Assembly: GCA_905178155.1 (NCBI GenBank)
Contig: CAJINV010000015.1
Span: 1,542,538 to 1,606,537, forward strand
Reading direction: 5' to 3'
DNA from: Amoebophrya sp. A120
Taxonomy: Eukaryota > Sar > Dinophyceae > Syndiniales > Amoebophryaceae
Length of the DNA stretch: 64,000 nucleotides
In this document: one piece after another, positions 35,501-47,700 of the stretch
Numbering within the stretch: position 1 is the stretch's first letter
Layout of the letters: each line of letters starts with the position of its first letter
Notes under the pieces: generated by a model
Databases searched by the model: none
The model's input: the letters and a program-made list of their open reading frames with translations, nothing else
Told to the model about the DNA's origin: nothing
Position numbers and translations under genes: made by a program

Positions 35501-35916
35501 GTGGAACTACGAGCGAAACTGGTTTTCACGAACAGGAGAATGAACTGGACGACACGTATTTCACTTATGACTTGCTCAAGCGTTACAATCTCGAACGTTG
35601 CAATAGAGTCTGGAGTTTGTGTTGCATGATGAGCATGACAGACTCGCACAGCGTGCCACCTTTTGCAATACAAATTTCGCCACATTGTAGTGGGGTTTGG
35701 GGCTCCGGAACTTATCATGCGCAATCCTGCGAGAGTTCGTTGGCTGGATCATGCAGTCTTGCATCACAGATTTCCATATTCTATTGTAACGTTTGAGATT
35801 GTAACACCTGAGCGGGTTATATCACTGAGTACGGCTGGAACGCCCTGGCCGCCGCGCCAGCACTGTCCGCGAACGTGCCACACGGCAGCCAGGTGGACGA
35901 AGAAGGAGTGCAATAG
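29510..35916 (+). CDS. Single-pass membrane protein with PAN-like modules
   Basis: About 1,536 residues. The chosen ATG at 29510 (MEIMTTHLDH) puts a hydrophobic segment AAKLCIILLASSYIHPPIVL near residue 30, a likely signal peptide; an in-frame upstream start exists at 29378. The ectodomain is Cys-rich and includes an acidic EF-hand-like stretch (LADEDGDGEVD). Two blocks resemble PAN/apple modules: FKTCLQTCGENEECGGVVYY near 775, and ELCLKLCDSRGDLCKGVAM near 900, followed by ACFLLDHYC. After a long Ser/Thr/Ala-rich region comes one membrane span near 1303-1328 (YIALIIGCLSLTMVGLTAFL) and a Gly/Ser-rich disordered tail ending VDEEGVQ. Introns are at 30090-30441 and six IEs. Exons sum to whole codons. 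PAN/apple folds bind sugars or proteins and occur in apicomplexan adhesins. A surface role here is inference, and the module assignment rests on Cys spacing only. Confidence 0.7.
30090..30441. mobile_element. Probable diverged introner element
   Basis: The intron starts TATATCG and reaches CCACGACC; its other end has GGTCGTCGATAT then ACGATA, an imperfect inverted repeat. No family match and no sure direct repeat. Removal joins VKEL to GALGFYLLAD. Confidence 0.5.
30803..31119. mobile_element. Introner element, family IE3
   Basis: AATCCCCCCTCCCTTTAT and GATATGGGGAGGGGGGAC ends, flanks AAGTTGG / AAGTTTG. Excision gives NFEVGENQGTVSP. Confidence 0.88.
31178..31504. mobile_element. Introner element, family IE1 (diverged)
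   Basis: GTCTGGGTCTGG at left, but the right end reads CCAGACCACTCCGAC. No clear direct repeat. Frame is kept as LRLDDEPTGNALHTEE if cut at TAC...ATA. Confidence 0.75.
31594..31854. mobile_element. Introner element, family IE1
   Basis: IE1 TIRs, direct repeat CCCCG (ATACCCCGT with flanks). Excision gives NGAEYPVPSDELKW. Confidence 0.94.
33197..33457. mobile_element. Introner element, family IE1
   Basis: GTCTCGGTTTGG and CAGCCCCAGAC ends, direct repeat GAAAG. Excision gives QRGKCTQRKTG. Confidence 0.92.
35566..35821. mobile_element. Introner element, IE6-like
   Basis: Ends TTGCTCAAGCGTTACAATCT and AGATTGTAACACCTGAGCGG are inverted, and diverged from IE6. Direct repeat TCACT. Excision gives DTYFTEYGWNAL and sets the stop at 35914-35916. 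Confidence 0.9.
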
Positions 35917-36828
35917 AAGCTCGTGGGGCTTTCGAGAATCCATGAACCGTAGTTCACCCGGCCTCGTAGAGATGAAGCTCTTAGGATTTTTGAGATCGTA
36001 CTAACCATTCCGTCGCTTTCGTTCCGTCGCGGCCGCGTATACACATTCTGTTCCTCATTTTCATTCTGTCTCTAGAGGTACTTAGATGAATCAAACTTGA
36101 GAATACAGCTCGCCAACGGTCAAAATGAATCCTTACCAGTACCTGTGCCTATACAAGAAGTGACGAGACTCAAGCATTTATTTACGCATGCAGCGAGTCC
36201 TTGTTCTGCTTGTTTCGTCTAGGTGTGAAACTGAAAACCACTTCTGCGAAGATACAGGCATTGTCGGTTTTTTCACTACGCACGGCACCTCGGTGATTTG
36301 AAATTTTCGCTTGTATAAAAATTATGAGTCAGCGCGTCGTGGTTCTCGTTCCGCTTGACCTGGCTTTGTCTGTTTTCGTACGTGAAATGGAAGAATGTTG
36401 ATCGGCTTTCGTACAGGTTTTGATGTCAGACCGTGGCGTGTGTATATCAAAACTCGTTCTATCGGTTTCTTCGTTCAAGCTTTAAGCTACTTTCTCTGTG
36501 ATTCCAGTCGGTTTTCGTGTATTTAATTCCGATGGTACCTCTACCTCCTACTCGTACACGTACTTACTTGGACATGCTGCCTGAAATAGTAATAGAGAAG
36601 TGCGACATTCTATTCCTAAACCAGCACCACCTCAGTCAGCGCTAGAATGTGTCCCTGCCCAGCACCCCCCTGATTGGCATTGACACCAGCACGACTCGTC
36701 AAGTGTATTGAAGTTAAGTAGCGGGGGTTCAATTTTCCTACTCCATCAGGTGGCATTATTTGTACTAGCTCGTGCTCGCTAGCGTCATACGCTTACGGTC
36801 GTCCACAAGAAGAAATAAAAAAACGAAA
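35917..36828. other. Intergenic, no supported gene
   Basis: AT-rich DNA with no exon, IE or repeat that I can support. Confidence 0.5.
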
Positions 36829-39800
36829 ATGCCAAAAAGTGTCACAACTAGCTTTAACATTTGTGGTGCTGCCCCCGCACCTGTTTTGCAGCGCAGCTTC
36901 ATCTTCAGATCTGCAGGTCATTACTCACGGCCGCGATTATTTTCCTTATCGATCTACTTTCTTGCTTTCTCGTCTGTAGCAGAAGGCCTCAGCAGCTCTT
37001 TCGACTTCAAACTTCACAAAAAATATGTCGGAAGTAGTACCACCACCAGAGCCTTCCTTTTCCTTCTGCAGCTGCACGCCACGACGATCCCGTCCTATCA
37101 AAGTGAAAAAAGCCCCCACCCCATATCGGAAACGGAAGACGCGCGAATTTGTGATGCTGTATTTGAGTACACGAGTCGACTTGTATTGCTAGAAGGCCAA
37201 GAGACGAAGCTGCGGCCTAAATTGCAGGTAATCTGCCATGCTGTTTCCCACTTCCAGTTGCCTCCTGTCATCCTGGAGCTCCAACGCCTTCCCACGCTAG
37301 ACAGCACTACAGTCCGCATCTTTTGCCTTCTAGCATCACAAAGCTGATTTGTGACCCCAAATCTGCATCACAGATCTCCGTTTTGATATGGGGAGGGGGC
37401 CTTTTTCATTGTAATACCTCCTGTGCCGCCTTCTGGACGACGAATCCAAGTACCAGACCTATGAATTGCAAATATGTCTGGGTCTGGAAGAATGGAAGGC
37501 TTGTCCTGCTTGTCTGGCATGACCCATGATGCTTGTAATGCATGACCCAGCATCACAGATTTTTGGAAGGCTTCCTGATGCCATTTCCGCATGACAAATG
37601 CCCTACTCGCGTAGCACAAATGTGGCTCCTCTTGCTGGTCATGCAATACAGATTTTTTTAGAGTCCAAAGTTAGCATCACAAGTTCCAACTTTCCAGACC
37701 CAGACATTTTTGCATTTGATAAGACCGGAGGATGAACAACACCACGGGACACCATCATCCACTAGGTCAAAAAAAGTGAAGCGGGACCGGTTCAAGTTTT
37801 TAGCTCCAAACGAGCCCGTGGAGGAGGAGGAGGAACCGGGAATTCCGAGTACCTCCCTGTTGGAAAAACAAGCGAAGAACACGAATACCAACGTCGAAAA
37901 CCCGCAAGGGCTATCCTCTTCCAACACGGACAGCATGACCGGTAGTTCCGGTGCTCAAGAGGAACTACAAGCTCTTGCTTCCCATCATACAACTCATTCT
38001 CACAGTGAAGGTGAACGGCCCAGACCTCCTGCTGTGGGGACGACAGGTGGCGCAGGAGATCACGAGGGTCGTGACACGACAACATCCTCGGACAAGCAGA
38101 AGCGCCTGCAGAAAAACCGAGACGATGTTGAAGTAGACCATTTATCTTCCCAATCGAGTACAACTTCCTCTACCCCCGCTCTCAACATCGCAGCCTCTTT
38201 CCTCGAATCGGTGTTACAAGCGTTGCAGCCACCGGAGTGGATGCTTTTGCGGGATCCAAGTCAGGTGATCTATTACGACGGCAGTAGTGCGACTGCACAA
38301 TCCGGATCGTCACATCAGGGGCGGAAGATGGATGTGAGAGCAGGAGGGGAAGTTGTTGACCACGCCCCTTTAGGAGCATCTTCTACCCCTTCCGGAAGCA
38401 GGCCCACCGGTTCTGATCTACAAGCGCATGATCTTCCAGCTGGTTCTGGTGGTGATGATGCCTTTACAGGACGGGTGGACTTCCTCCAACAAGACGCAGC
38501 CACTTCAGGAAAATCAACATCCTCGGCGGGAAACCATGACAACTCGTTCCTGGAAAAAACTGATGGTGATCTCCGGGACGAGGTGGAAAACGTCGAAGGG
38601 CCCTTGTCTTCCGCAGTCCTATCGTCTAAAAAAAGCACTTCTTCTAGTTCTACACCCCCTCTTGCTATTGCACCACAACCCCCAGGAGCCGGCGCGCAAG
38701 TGGGAGAAGAAGAAGCAACTGCTGCTGCGTCGACGAAAACCCTTGGCCTTGTTGAAGATGTGGTCTCCACCTCCGAGGAGCGAATTTCCTCTTCCGTTCT
38801 GGAGAAACAAGATCATCTGGCGGGGAAAACAGAGGACGATGATGGAGAAACGAATTCCCTCAAGAACAACCCACACACTACAGAGCATCTTCCGGTGCTC
38901 GAGGACAACTACTACCCAGGAGCAGCGAAGACCACTGGCTCATCGTCCAGTGGTTCATCATCTCGTAGTGCAGGAGGCATTGAAAAAGCGGGAAACAACA
39001 AGCTCCCGGATGAAAAAGAAGATCTTCTTGTTCCAGAGGACCTCCGCGGGCGGCCATCTTCACGGGTAGAAGAATCTTTCTTGGAAGCAGCTGCTGCTGG
39101 GGACGGCGCTGGTGACCTCCACACGTCGACGGGACGAACATCAAAAGCGACCGGACCTCCACGGGGGATGAAAAAGAACGGCGACAGGACGACGGAAGAT
39201 ACCCTGCTGTCGGGTCGTAAGAATGGGAAGAACGATGACCACGACACGACGTCGACGACCTACAGTGTGAGCGCACCAGAGGAGGACCACCTCCGCAGCG
39301 CTCCTGGTAGAAGAAGTTCTTCTCGTCGTACGGTGTTTGAACCTTCTGTATCTGCTGACCAAGCCCAGTCCTCTATGCTATTGACCAAACCATCCGAGTA
39401 TGAATTGCAAAAATGTCTGGGTCTAGAGACTTGTGATGCCAGAAAGGGAATAGTGAACTCACTATGATGCGCTGCCAAGCATGACAAGTTTTTTTCATGA
39501 TTCTGAGTTGCGTACTTCGCATGACAAACTGCGTTTTTGCATGACAGGGAGGAGGAGCTCTTCGCGGCCATGCAACACAGAGTTCAGAGTCATGGCAGAC
39601 TAGCATGCCAAGTCGCAGAATGTTCCAGACCCAGACACTTTTGCATTTGATGCCGAGGAAAAGTCCAAGTCCGAGCACGGAAAAGCGAAAAAGAACGCCC
39701 CTTCCGTGAGTTGCGTCGACTTATGCACTGCAAATATGATGTTGTCCGGGTCCTCTAGATGAAGATAACCATGGCCGCCACCACCAGAGGTTTGTGATGC

Positions 39801-40991
39801 GAGAGTCGCATGACCCAGAGGAGTTCCTCAGGCTGTGTGGACGAATCAATGCGGGCTCTAGTAGCATCACAAGTTGTTTCGAGGAGGTGCTAGTACCTCT
39901 TCGATGTCTTCTTGCATGAAACCATAATGTTCTTGTCTTTGGCAGGTGAGGACCAAGAATGTTGAGTGCTCCCTACGTACTACTTACAACTTTTTCGCTG
40001 GTTAACATGCAATAACAATACTTTAATACAGATTTTTCGAGTTTTTTCGTTGGCCACACAGCCTAGCATCACAAACTGGCGGGACTTGCTTTATTCCAGA
40101 GGACCCAATAGATGACATGTTTGCCATGGATGCGACTGCTACGACGAGGACGATAGCGACGACGACGAAGACGAGAGCGTTGACAAGAAAAAAAGTACCT
40201 CGAAAAAGAAGTCGCGTGGAAGTCGGTTGGACGCAGATGATGAGGATGAGGAGGCCACTATTACAATGAAAAATTCCTTGTGTGCCTCCCCACCGCGGAA
40301 TTTGCAAAATTTGTTGATGCATAAGGTTTTCAAATGAAGAACTTTTCATCTGTGCGTAACTAAAAGGACTACGACTCTTTCTGGTCGTGCAGAACCTAGA
40401 CTGCGCAAGGTAAGTATCTTTTGCATAACAGATCCGGCTGCTCCTGTTGGGCTTCTTTGCTGCAACACAAATTTAAGCTATTAATTCTTTCAGCATGGAA
40501 AATTTGTGATGTTGATATATGCAGCAAGACGGGGAATGTTCCCATTGGAAAGGTTTGCAATACAAATGCTGCCAAGTTCTTCTGGGGTGGGGGTATTTTT
40601 CACTGTAATAGCCCGAAAACTGAGAAAATATCGCGCAAGACTCATCGGGGACGCGTGCAGGACTCTGGATTTGGACCACGATTGCAGCGCCTTCGGACTC
40701 ACACCGGACGTTGAGGAATGCAAGACCCAGCACCAGTTTTGCGAAGAGATAAAACACAAGATACGAAAAGCAGCGACAAAGGCTCGATTCAAGTGCCACC
40801 CGGATAAATGGGATAATTTGGTGGCACAAGGCAAAGAGAATGAAACCGAATGCCTCATCAACAAATCGGCATACAAAGAAAAAGGGGACGCCGCGATGCA
40901 GAAGCCGCGGCAGGCCGTCTCAAAGGAGGAGGTGGTTGCGCAATTCCACGAGATCATGAAGGCCAGAGATACACTACTTTTGCTTGATTGA
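36829..40991 (+). CDS. Secretory-type protein with C-terminal J-like domain
   Basis: About 845 residues from ATG 36829 (MPKSVTTSFNICGAAPAP). A hydrophobic stretch RLFSLSIYFLAFSSVAEGL near residue 45-62 could be a signal anchor. The middle is long, Ser/Thr/Glu-rich and disordered. An acidic run (CYDEDDSDDDEDE) and a basic run (KKKSTSKKKSRGSR) follow. The C-terminus, IRKAATKARFKCHPDKWDN near 768-786 and later FHEIMKARDTLL, matches helix II, the HPD loop and helix III of a J-domain. J-domains stimulate Hsp70 ATPase. A 40-residue insertion with Cys between HPD and helix III makes it divergent, so this is a J-like call. The C-terminal block has five Cys. Six IEs are removed in phase; exons sum to whole codons. 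The partner and compartment are unknown. An ER or vesicular chaperone cofactor is inference. Confidence 0.7.
37096..37416. mobile_element. Introner element, family IE3
   Basis: AAGCCCCCACCCCATAT and GATATGGGGAGGGGGC ends, flanks CGTCC / CCTCC. Excision gives TIPSCAAFWTT. Confidence 0.9.
37460..37721. mobile_element. Introner element, family IE1, reversed subtype
   Basis: IE1 TIRs, direct repeat AGACC. Its interior is the reverse complement of the 17048/31594 subtype. Excision gives NPSTRPEDEQHH. Confidence 0.93.
39399..39652. mobile_element. Introner element, family IE1, reversed subtype
   Basis: IE1 TIRs, direct repeat CCGAG. Interior is the reverse complement of 8369/57957. Excision gives KPSEEKSKSEHG. 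Confidence 0.93.
39722..40132. mobile_element. Old, diverged IE1-like element (411 bp)
   Basis: Left GTTGTCCGGGTCCTCTAG and right CCAGAGGACCCAATAGATG form an imperfect inverted repeat in the IE1 position, with TGCAAATATGATG outside. Direct repeat CGACT. Excision gives SCVDCYDEDDSDDD exactly in frame. The longest element in the window. Confidence 0.85.
40259..40610. mobile_element. Introner element, IE3-like
   Basis: GTGCCTCCCCACCGCGG near the left and GGGGTGGGGGTATTTTTCA at the right; flanks GCCAC / GCCCG. Excision gives DEEA(T/R)KLRKYRA. Confidence 0.85.
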
Positions 40992-41714
40992 GCAGCTACG
41001 GAAGAACATCAGGCGTGAAATTGTGGTGCCAGGCAAGGCTTATTTGCCTGGCTTGAAGCTGTGTTATTTCCTTCTAGTTGTCAGGTCACTTTTTTTTTTT
41101 ACGCTAATTACCCTAGTAACAATTTTTTGATGCAGCAGCTCTTTAGCTGTAGGATCGATCATCACGATCATTTTTTATACCCGAGATACCTACCACCATT
41201 ACCATTTACTTTCTGATTGTGGTATGCGAAACCAATATTTGTTCAGTATGCTTTTTGCTTTTGACTTGCACTCCGTCCGAGGAGAAACAGGCGCATTTCC
41301 ATGCATCGACGCTCCTTGCAGCTGTGTTCTCAGAGGATAAGCGTTCTGACTCGAATAACCGTTCTAACTCGGTTTGGAAGATCCTGTTGATCTTATTTGT
41401 TTACGTTTTCCGAGGTTGTACTTGTATTGTATCATCGTCAGCTTCATGAAATTATAAAGACCTACATCCGGCACCGCCGCTTTCGTGCTTGCGATCTCCA
41501 ATGCTCTGAGTTCTTCGTCCATGATGCTGGCACTACAAACAAATTTCTTGTCCCGGAGCCGGGACAGAAACGAACGCGAAAAACACTAAACCGTTTTTTA
41601 TCGAAAGTAGACTACGGTGCGCCACGAGGATCAAAAATGAAACGAAAGTAGTCTCCCCCGTCCTCGCAACATCGTTCGGTAGCTTACACCTCATTTTCTA
41701 GCGCAGCAAATAAA
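40992..41714. other. Intergenic, no supported gene
   Basis: AT-rich with T-tracts. A TATTTGCCTGGCTTGAAGC segment near 41040 is unremarkable. Nothing supported. Confidence 0.5.
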
Positions 41715-44700
41715 ATGCCGCAACTTCTTCTACCCGGCGGTTGTACTACTGCAGCTTCCCTCCCCCCCGACCAAGATTTGCTAAAAGTATCCGTCGAGCG
41801 GGAGTTTCAGGCGTTTTACGGATTCCAGACGACCTCTGACGCCGATCGGGAACTGCTTTTCTTCGAGGAGAAATTGGCAATCCAAGTGGAAACGCCCCTG
41901 GTCTTGGTGTCTCATATAGGGTTCGGCGGGTTGGTGGTTTTTGAGGCGAAGCAGAACTACAGTGGTGTTTCTGAGCATTCGCCTACAAATAGTGCCGCGG
42001 GTCCTCGTGCTGGTGTGGTCACCGCCGTGCAGGCCAGGGTCGTGTGGGAAGTGAGGTAAGTAGGGTTTTTTCGGTGTATTCAATCGAAAAGTGATGAGAT
42101 GTTCATGTAGTGGGATATACAGTCCTCCTGTGCCTGTCTGAACAACATTATGATGTCGCCTCTACTTGCAAAAGCATACATGGAGGACTTATTGCGTCGA
42201 GCTCGGTCCTGCTTTCGTTCATAGTACAGACGAAATCGCCTAAACACGACCACGCTCATCCTCATCCTCAGGTGGTCGGGCTTTCCGGGTTTGACCCCCG
42301 AACTGTTTCTCCGCGCCGGCCTGAACCGAAAGCCACTACCCCGGGTGCTGACCACGGTGCTTGCGTACCTCTACGAGTTGCCAAATGCTGTGCCGCTCGA
42401 CGACACAATAATTTCAGCGGTCGGACTTGAAGATGCCGGCAATATTAAAAGCGACCTACTTCCAAAACTCAGCCTCCCGATGAAAGTGGGATCAACAGCC
42501 AACGCTTCCTCCTCCGACCCCACGCCTAGAAGATTAATCTCCCCAGGGAAACAACATCAAGGCCGGACAACGCCAACCTCTAGTTCTAGGAACAACAGAA
42601 ATCGACTGAGCCCAAGAACGGCTGCAGCGGCTCCCTCGCCCGGAGCAGGGGGAACGACACCCATCCGGGGTGGTCGGTTGGGTGCAGTCACGCCTCCTCG
42701 AGGACAACAACTTCCCGGGAATTCATTTCACCACGACCGTCAACAACATCAATCTGGAGCAGGTGTGTTATCTCCAAATAGCACGGCGAATCAGCAGCTG
42801 AGCACGACAAGTTCTCTACGAGCGGCTGCGCGGGCGAACAAAGAGCGGATTTTGGCCAACGCGGGACCCGGGGGAGTGATGGTCGCAGCTGCTGGTACAC
42901 CAGACGGGAACAAAATATTGAACGGAGAGGACGGTAGTACGTCTACAGCGCTGCTGCGCAATGTTGAGCACGGGCAAAATTCTCCTTCCAAAACTGACCG
43001 TACATCTGGACCTCCGGTGGCCTATGTGAAAGCAGAGCCGGCGAAAGTCGTTGATTTGAGCGTCCGATTGGAACAACGGCTGGGGTCGATATTTATCGCG
43101 TCGCAACCAATTACAACGACTTACCAAAACAATGAAACATCTGTAAAGAAAACTTCAGTGCCTCCGCGCTCTCAGACAAAGGGAAGATTCTACCTTTACT
43201 ACCTCGCCATCGCTTTTTGCGGGCTCTTTGTCCGGTGCCAAATCGCCCAGAATCCACACTCGGGGGAAGGACAGTACCCGAAATTCGGCGACTTCGAAGC
43301 ACAACGGCATTGGGTGGAGATTACCAACCACATACCGATGTCAGACTGGTACTTTGGGGACTACAAGTACAACGAGTTGGATTATTGGGGCCTGGATTAC
43401 CCACCTCTGACCATGTACCACGCCTGGCTGATTGGGAAATTTTACTACTTGTTGAAATCCGTGCGTTTTTCCAACTGGCTCCTCGAGTTTTTCAGTGAGA
43501 ATACGTTGGAGATGCAAAACGCAGCATCTTCTTCGGGGAGGTCGTTTTACGGCGGATCGTCCTCAGCCCCCTCTGGTGCAGTCGCTGAAGATTGGTTTGC
43601 GCGGTACCATAGCAAGTGCAAATATGTCTGGGTCTGAAAGAATACAAACTTGTGATGCGCATTTCAGAACACAGAAAAATTTCTAATGCATAGGCAGCAA
43701 AACAGGTTTCCCACTTTCTGTCACCAAAATGAGGCATTTGTCATTCGGATTCGGCATTGCGGAAGCCCCTCGAAACCTGTGATGCTAGAGCTTCCATGCC
43801 AGACCTCCCGCGTCATGCAAAAACAGCGTGACTCTTCCAGACCCAGACATTTTTGCATTCGATATACCATTCCAGAGGAAACGAAGATTGCAAAATCTTT
43901 ATGCGCTTCATGGTCTTACTCACCGACTTTCTCATCTTTGGGACCGCGTGCTATTATTACTGCGAGAAAGTTTTGAAAAACGAGACATTGCTGTTTGGGG
44001 GTGCGGTCGGTTCTTCGGGAAATAAAAGCACTAGTAATAATGTCCTGAGCAAGTTCCGTCTCCTGTTTTTCGCTTTCCTCTACAACAGTCCAAGCATTAT
44101 CTTCATCGACCATGGGCACTTCCAGTTTAACACAATCGCGCTGGGCTTGGTGCTCTGGGCGGTAAACTTGATTTACTTCGGGAGAAAATTGGCGGGGTCG
44201 GTTTTGTTTGTTCTCGCGCTTTTCTACAAACAAACCATGCTTTATTTCGCGCCCGCGTTCTTCTTTTACCTATTGGGGGAGGCGTGCAGCGGACTCGGAT
44301 CAACAACATCTTCGGCAGGAAATGATTATAGACCTTCATCTGCAAGCGCAAGGGATGAACAAGGTGTAGATATCGGCACTGCTGTGAAGACCGAGAAACT
44401 CATCTGCCATGCGGACCGACACGCAGACCTGGGGTTCGGTTCACAAAAAGTGTTATCCGCGTCCCCTTCTAGTTCTACTCGAAACGAACAAAAGAAGACC
44501 ACGATACACGAGTTCATTGGTGAGGACGTCGAGGAAAGCAATCTGCGGTCAACGGTGAATGAGGACCACGTCGAGGATGAATTAGTAGAAACAGATGCTG
44601 ACGGGACGAGGAAAAAAGCGACTTTGATTGTCAGATCGTGGCAGAAAAATAGTACTACAACCGCCACGACGATGAAGAATAATTCCCCGAAGAACACAGC

Positions 44701-47700
44701 GACAAAAACAACAAAGCCGTCGACTTCAACCACGACTCTCAAGACCGTGCTCTTCAGCTTCACTTTCTACAAGAACCTTTTCCAACTCGGAGTCACCGTG
44801 CTGCTTACGTGCCTCGCCCTCCTCCTCCCCTTCCTCATCCAACAAGACAACGGTGGACTGCAGCAGCTCGCGCAAATCAAGAACCGGGTTTTTCCGTTCG
44901 GCCGGGGAATCTTCGAAGACTACGTTTCCAATCTTTGGGTTTTACTCTCGCCGGTTTTGAAACTCCGGGAGCTGATATGACAGCGCACAACTCCCCCTCC
45001 CCCTCATTTGTCATGCAAAATACCCAATCCACCCTTTGCCCCTTGGCACTGTTTGCGTGACAAGTTCTGGCAGCCTTAATAGAACTACAATCCAGCGCAA
45101 ATTTGTAATGCAAAACCGACACTCTTGCTGATGCTTGTATTGCCGTTCATGCTATACAAATGAGGGGGAGGGGGAGTTGTGCACTGTCATAGCTGACCCG
45201 AGACGAAGAATCCATTTACGCGAAAGCAAGTTCAATATGCATTGCAAAACCAAAAGTAACGTACTAGTATAATAAAGTGCATTACAAATTTTGGAAAGAA
45301 GAAAAGTGGAATTTGTAATGCTGTTTTACCTGCTTAGGAGGGAGATTTGTCATGCATATTTGCAATTAGTACGAGTGCGATACTTTTGCACAGCATATTC
45401 AATTGGCGGCGCTACAAGCTCGCTTTTCGGACGAGGACCGAGTGGCGCTGATTTTACCTACGCCGACGCAAGCGGAATCCTGTCAGTCTCAGTGTCGAAA
45501 TTCCTCCACGGGGTTCTCCTCCTTTTCGAGACAACAAAACTCCTTTTTTTCGCGATTTTCCACTTCCTCTACGGTACTCTCTATCGGAAAGTCTTCCTCG
45601 ACCAGTACCTCCCCGACATCCAGACCTGCTACTATCAGGCCGTTGCGCAGTCCGCGCGGGTGTCCAGCTCCTGGTTCGGGTCGGGTAAAACAGTGAGCGA
45701 AAACGTGTTACTCAATGCTCTCGGATCTTTGATTCCCGACGAATACGAACCGTTTTTGTTCGACTTACCGTATTGCACGGTTACCAAGGGTATTGAGGCG
45801 GTGAATGATTGTTTGCAGGAGGTTGTGGTATTCACCGAACGGGAAGCGATGCCGATAGTGGAACCCGTGCTAGTACGTCTTCTACCAGAAAACCTTATTA
45901 ACCCTCTCAAGAGTACTAGCACGTCGCTGTTCGAGACCTTCTTCAGCAATAAACGGCAGGTGATTTTCCTGCTGTCGCTAACCTTAACCCTCTCCGGCGC
46001 CTTCGGCGGGTCGTTTGTGACGACGTTTTATTCGAAAAAACACGGGTTCGGGGCGAAGAGCAACTTGAGGCAGTTTTTGAAAGCGCTGACAATCAGCTCC
46101 TTGTCCTTCTTATGGATTGTAGAAATGTCGGGGTCTGGAAACTTGTGACGCTGGGTGGCGTATCATGAAGAGGCCACAAGTGCTGGCTCAGCATGACAAG
46201 CTTTCGAGCTTCTAGGTGTTGCCTATTCTGCATGACAAACTGCGTTATGCATGACAGCAAAATGGGGCTCTTGGGTAACGTGCATTACAGATTTAAGAGT
46301 CATGCCAGACTAGCGTGACAGTGACAGATGTCGCATTCTTCCAGACCCAGATATATTTGCAGTTCATACTTCTTTCTCTTCAGCTGGCAGGTGCACGAGA
46401 AAGCGGTTCTACTTCCGCTCCTGCCAGTCTTGCTGGCGCTGCCGTTTGTTTTTGAAAAGAGGATCATCGACGCGATTTGTGATGCGGAGGCAGCTACTTC
46501 AGGTATTATTGCAAGCGACACGCACGACCACACGACCAGCGTTCCAAGTCCAACCGATAGTGCGAAGAGTTTAGTATCCAACCGCTGCAAGAACAGCAGA
46601 AATGCTGTCTTCAAAACTTTCGGCTTCATTCTATGGGGTTCTCAACTGTTACATTCTCAACTGTTACATGATTTGTCACGCACCTCTACCACCAAGATCG
46701 CCACGATTAAGCTGCTTCGCATGACAAATCTCCGAAGGGCCAAGCAGCATATAAATCTGTGCCAAATTTGTAATGCAAAAGGCGCACTCTTCCCCCTTTC
46801 ACTTTCGCCTTTCTTGCAATACAAATTCATGTATACAGTTGAGAGTGTAACAGTTGAGAACGCCATACATTCTGTTTGCGCACTTGTCCCTGCTCCCCCT
46901 GTCCTACAAGGACCTCAACGCCCTCGCGTGGCTGCAGCTGCTTCTCCTGCTAGCCGCGATGCTGTATTGCGGTTTTGGGATACTGCTGCACCCTCCTCGT
47001 CAGGCACTACACGATTGTAGCGCACAGACAAAAACCTCCAGCCAAAAGTACAGCGTGGCAAATCTTCTGTGGCCGGTTTTCACCATCACCCTCGCTCTAC
47101 TGAACTTTCTCCTCATTGCGGTCGAGGCGGTCTACCGGTCCGGCATTGTACCGGAGCTGCTGAGCGGAGTTAGTTTATCCAGCCTTTTCGGTAGTACTTT
47201 GACATCAATCGATGGTACTATACTCGGTTTTGACCTTGCAAATTATACCCTGGAGAAACTGATCACACCGCCGGAAAAATACCCGCATTTATACTCCTTT
47301 CTCAACTGCAGCCTCTCCGCGGTGTTCTTCCTGGTGTTTTGGCTGGATTTGTATCGTAAGGAAAAATCTCCCCTCCCCATATCGAATAGGAAATTTGTGA
47401 TGCTGATTTGTGACCAAGCTTTGTCTTGCGTACAAGGCAAACGGTACCCATGTGGCGCATTGTGCAGCGAGTCTGTCATGCGTTTTCGCATATGTCAGAC
47501 TTGTTTCTCATGCTCAGTTGCTAGCCGGATGCGTAGTTAAATGGGCTTATTAATAGAAGCAATATATTAATATGCCGCCATGCTCTTGCTGCAATAGAAA
47601 GCTCATTTGTGTACACAAATCCACCAACACAAATTGTCATTTGGATATGGGGTCGGGACTTTTTTCACTTTGATAATTTCATGCGGACGAACTGCTTTTG

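Noticed and set aside
34696-35724. 342-residue open frame on the minus strand
   Set aside because: Antisense to the membrane-protein gene, whose + frame contains the clear membrane span and splices in phase.
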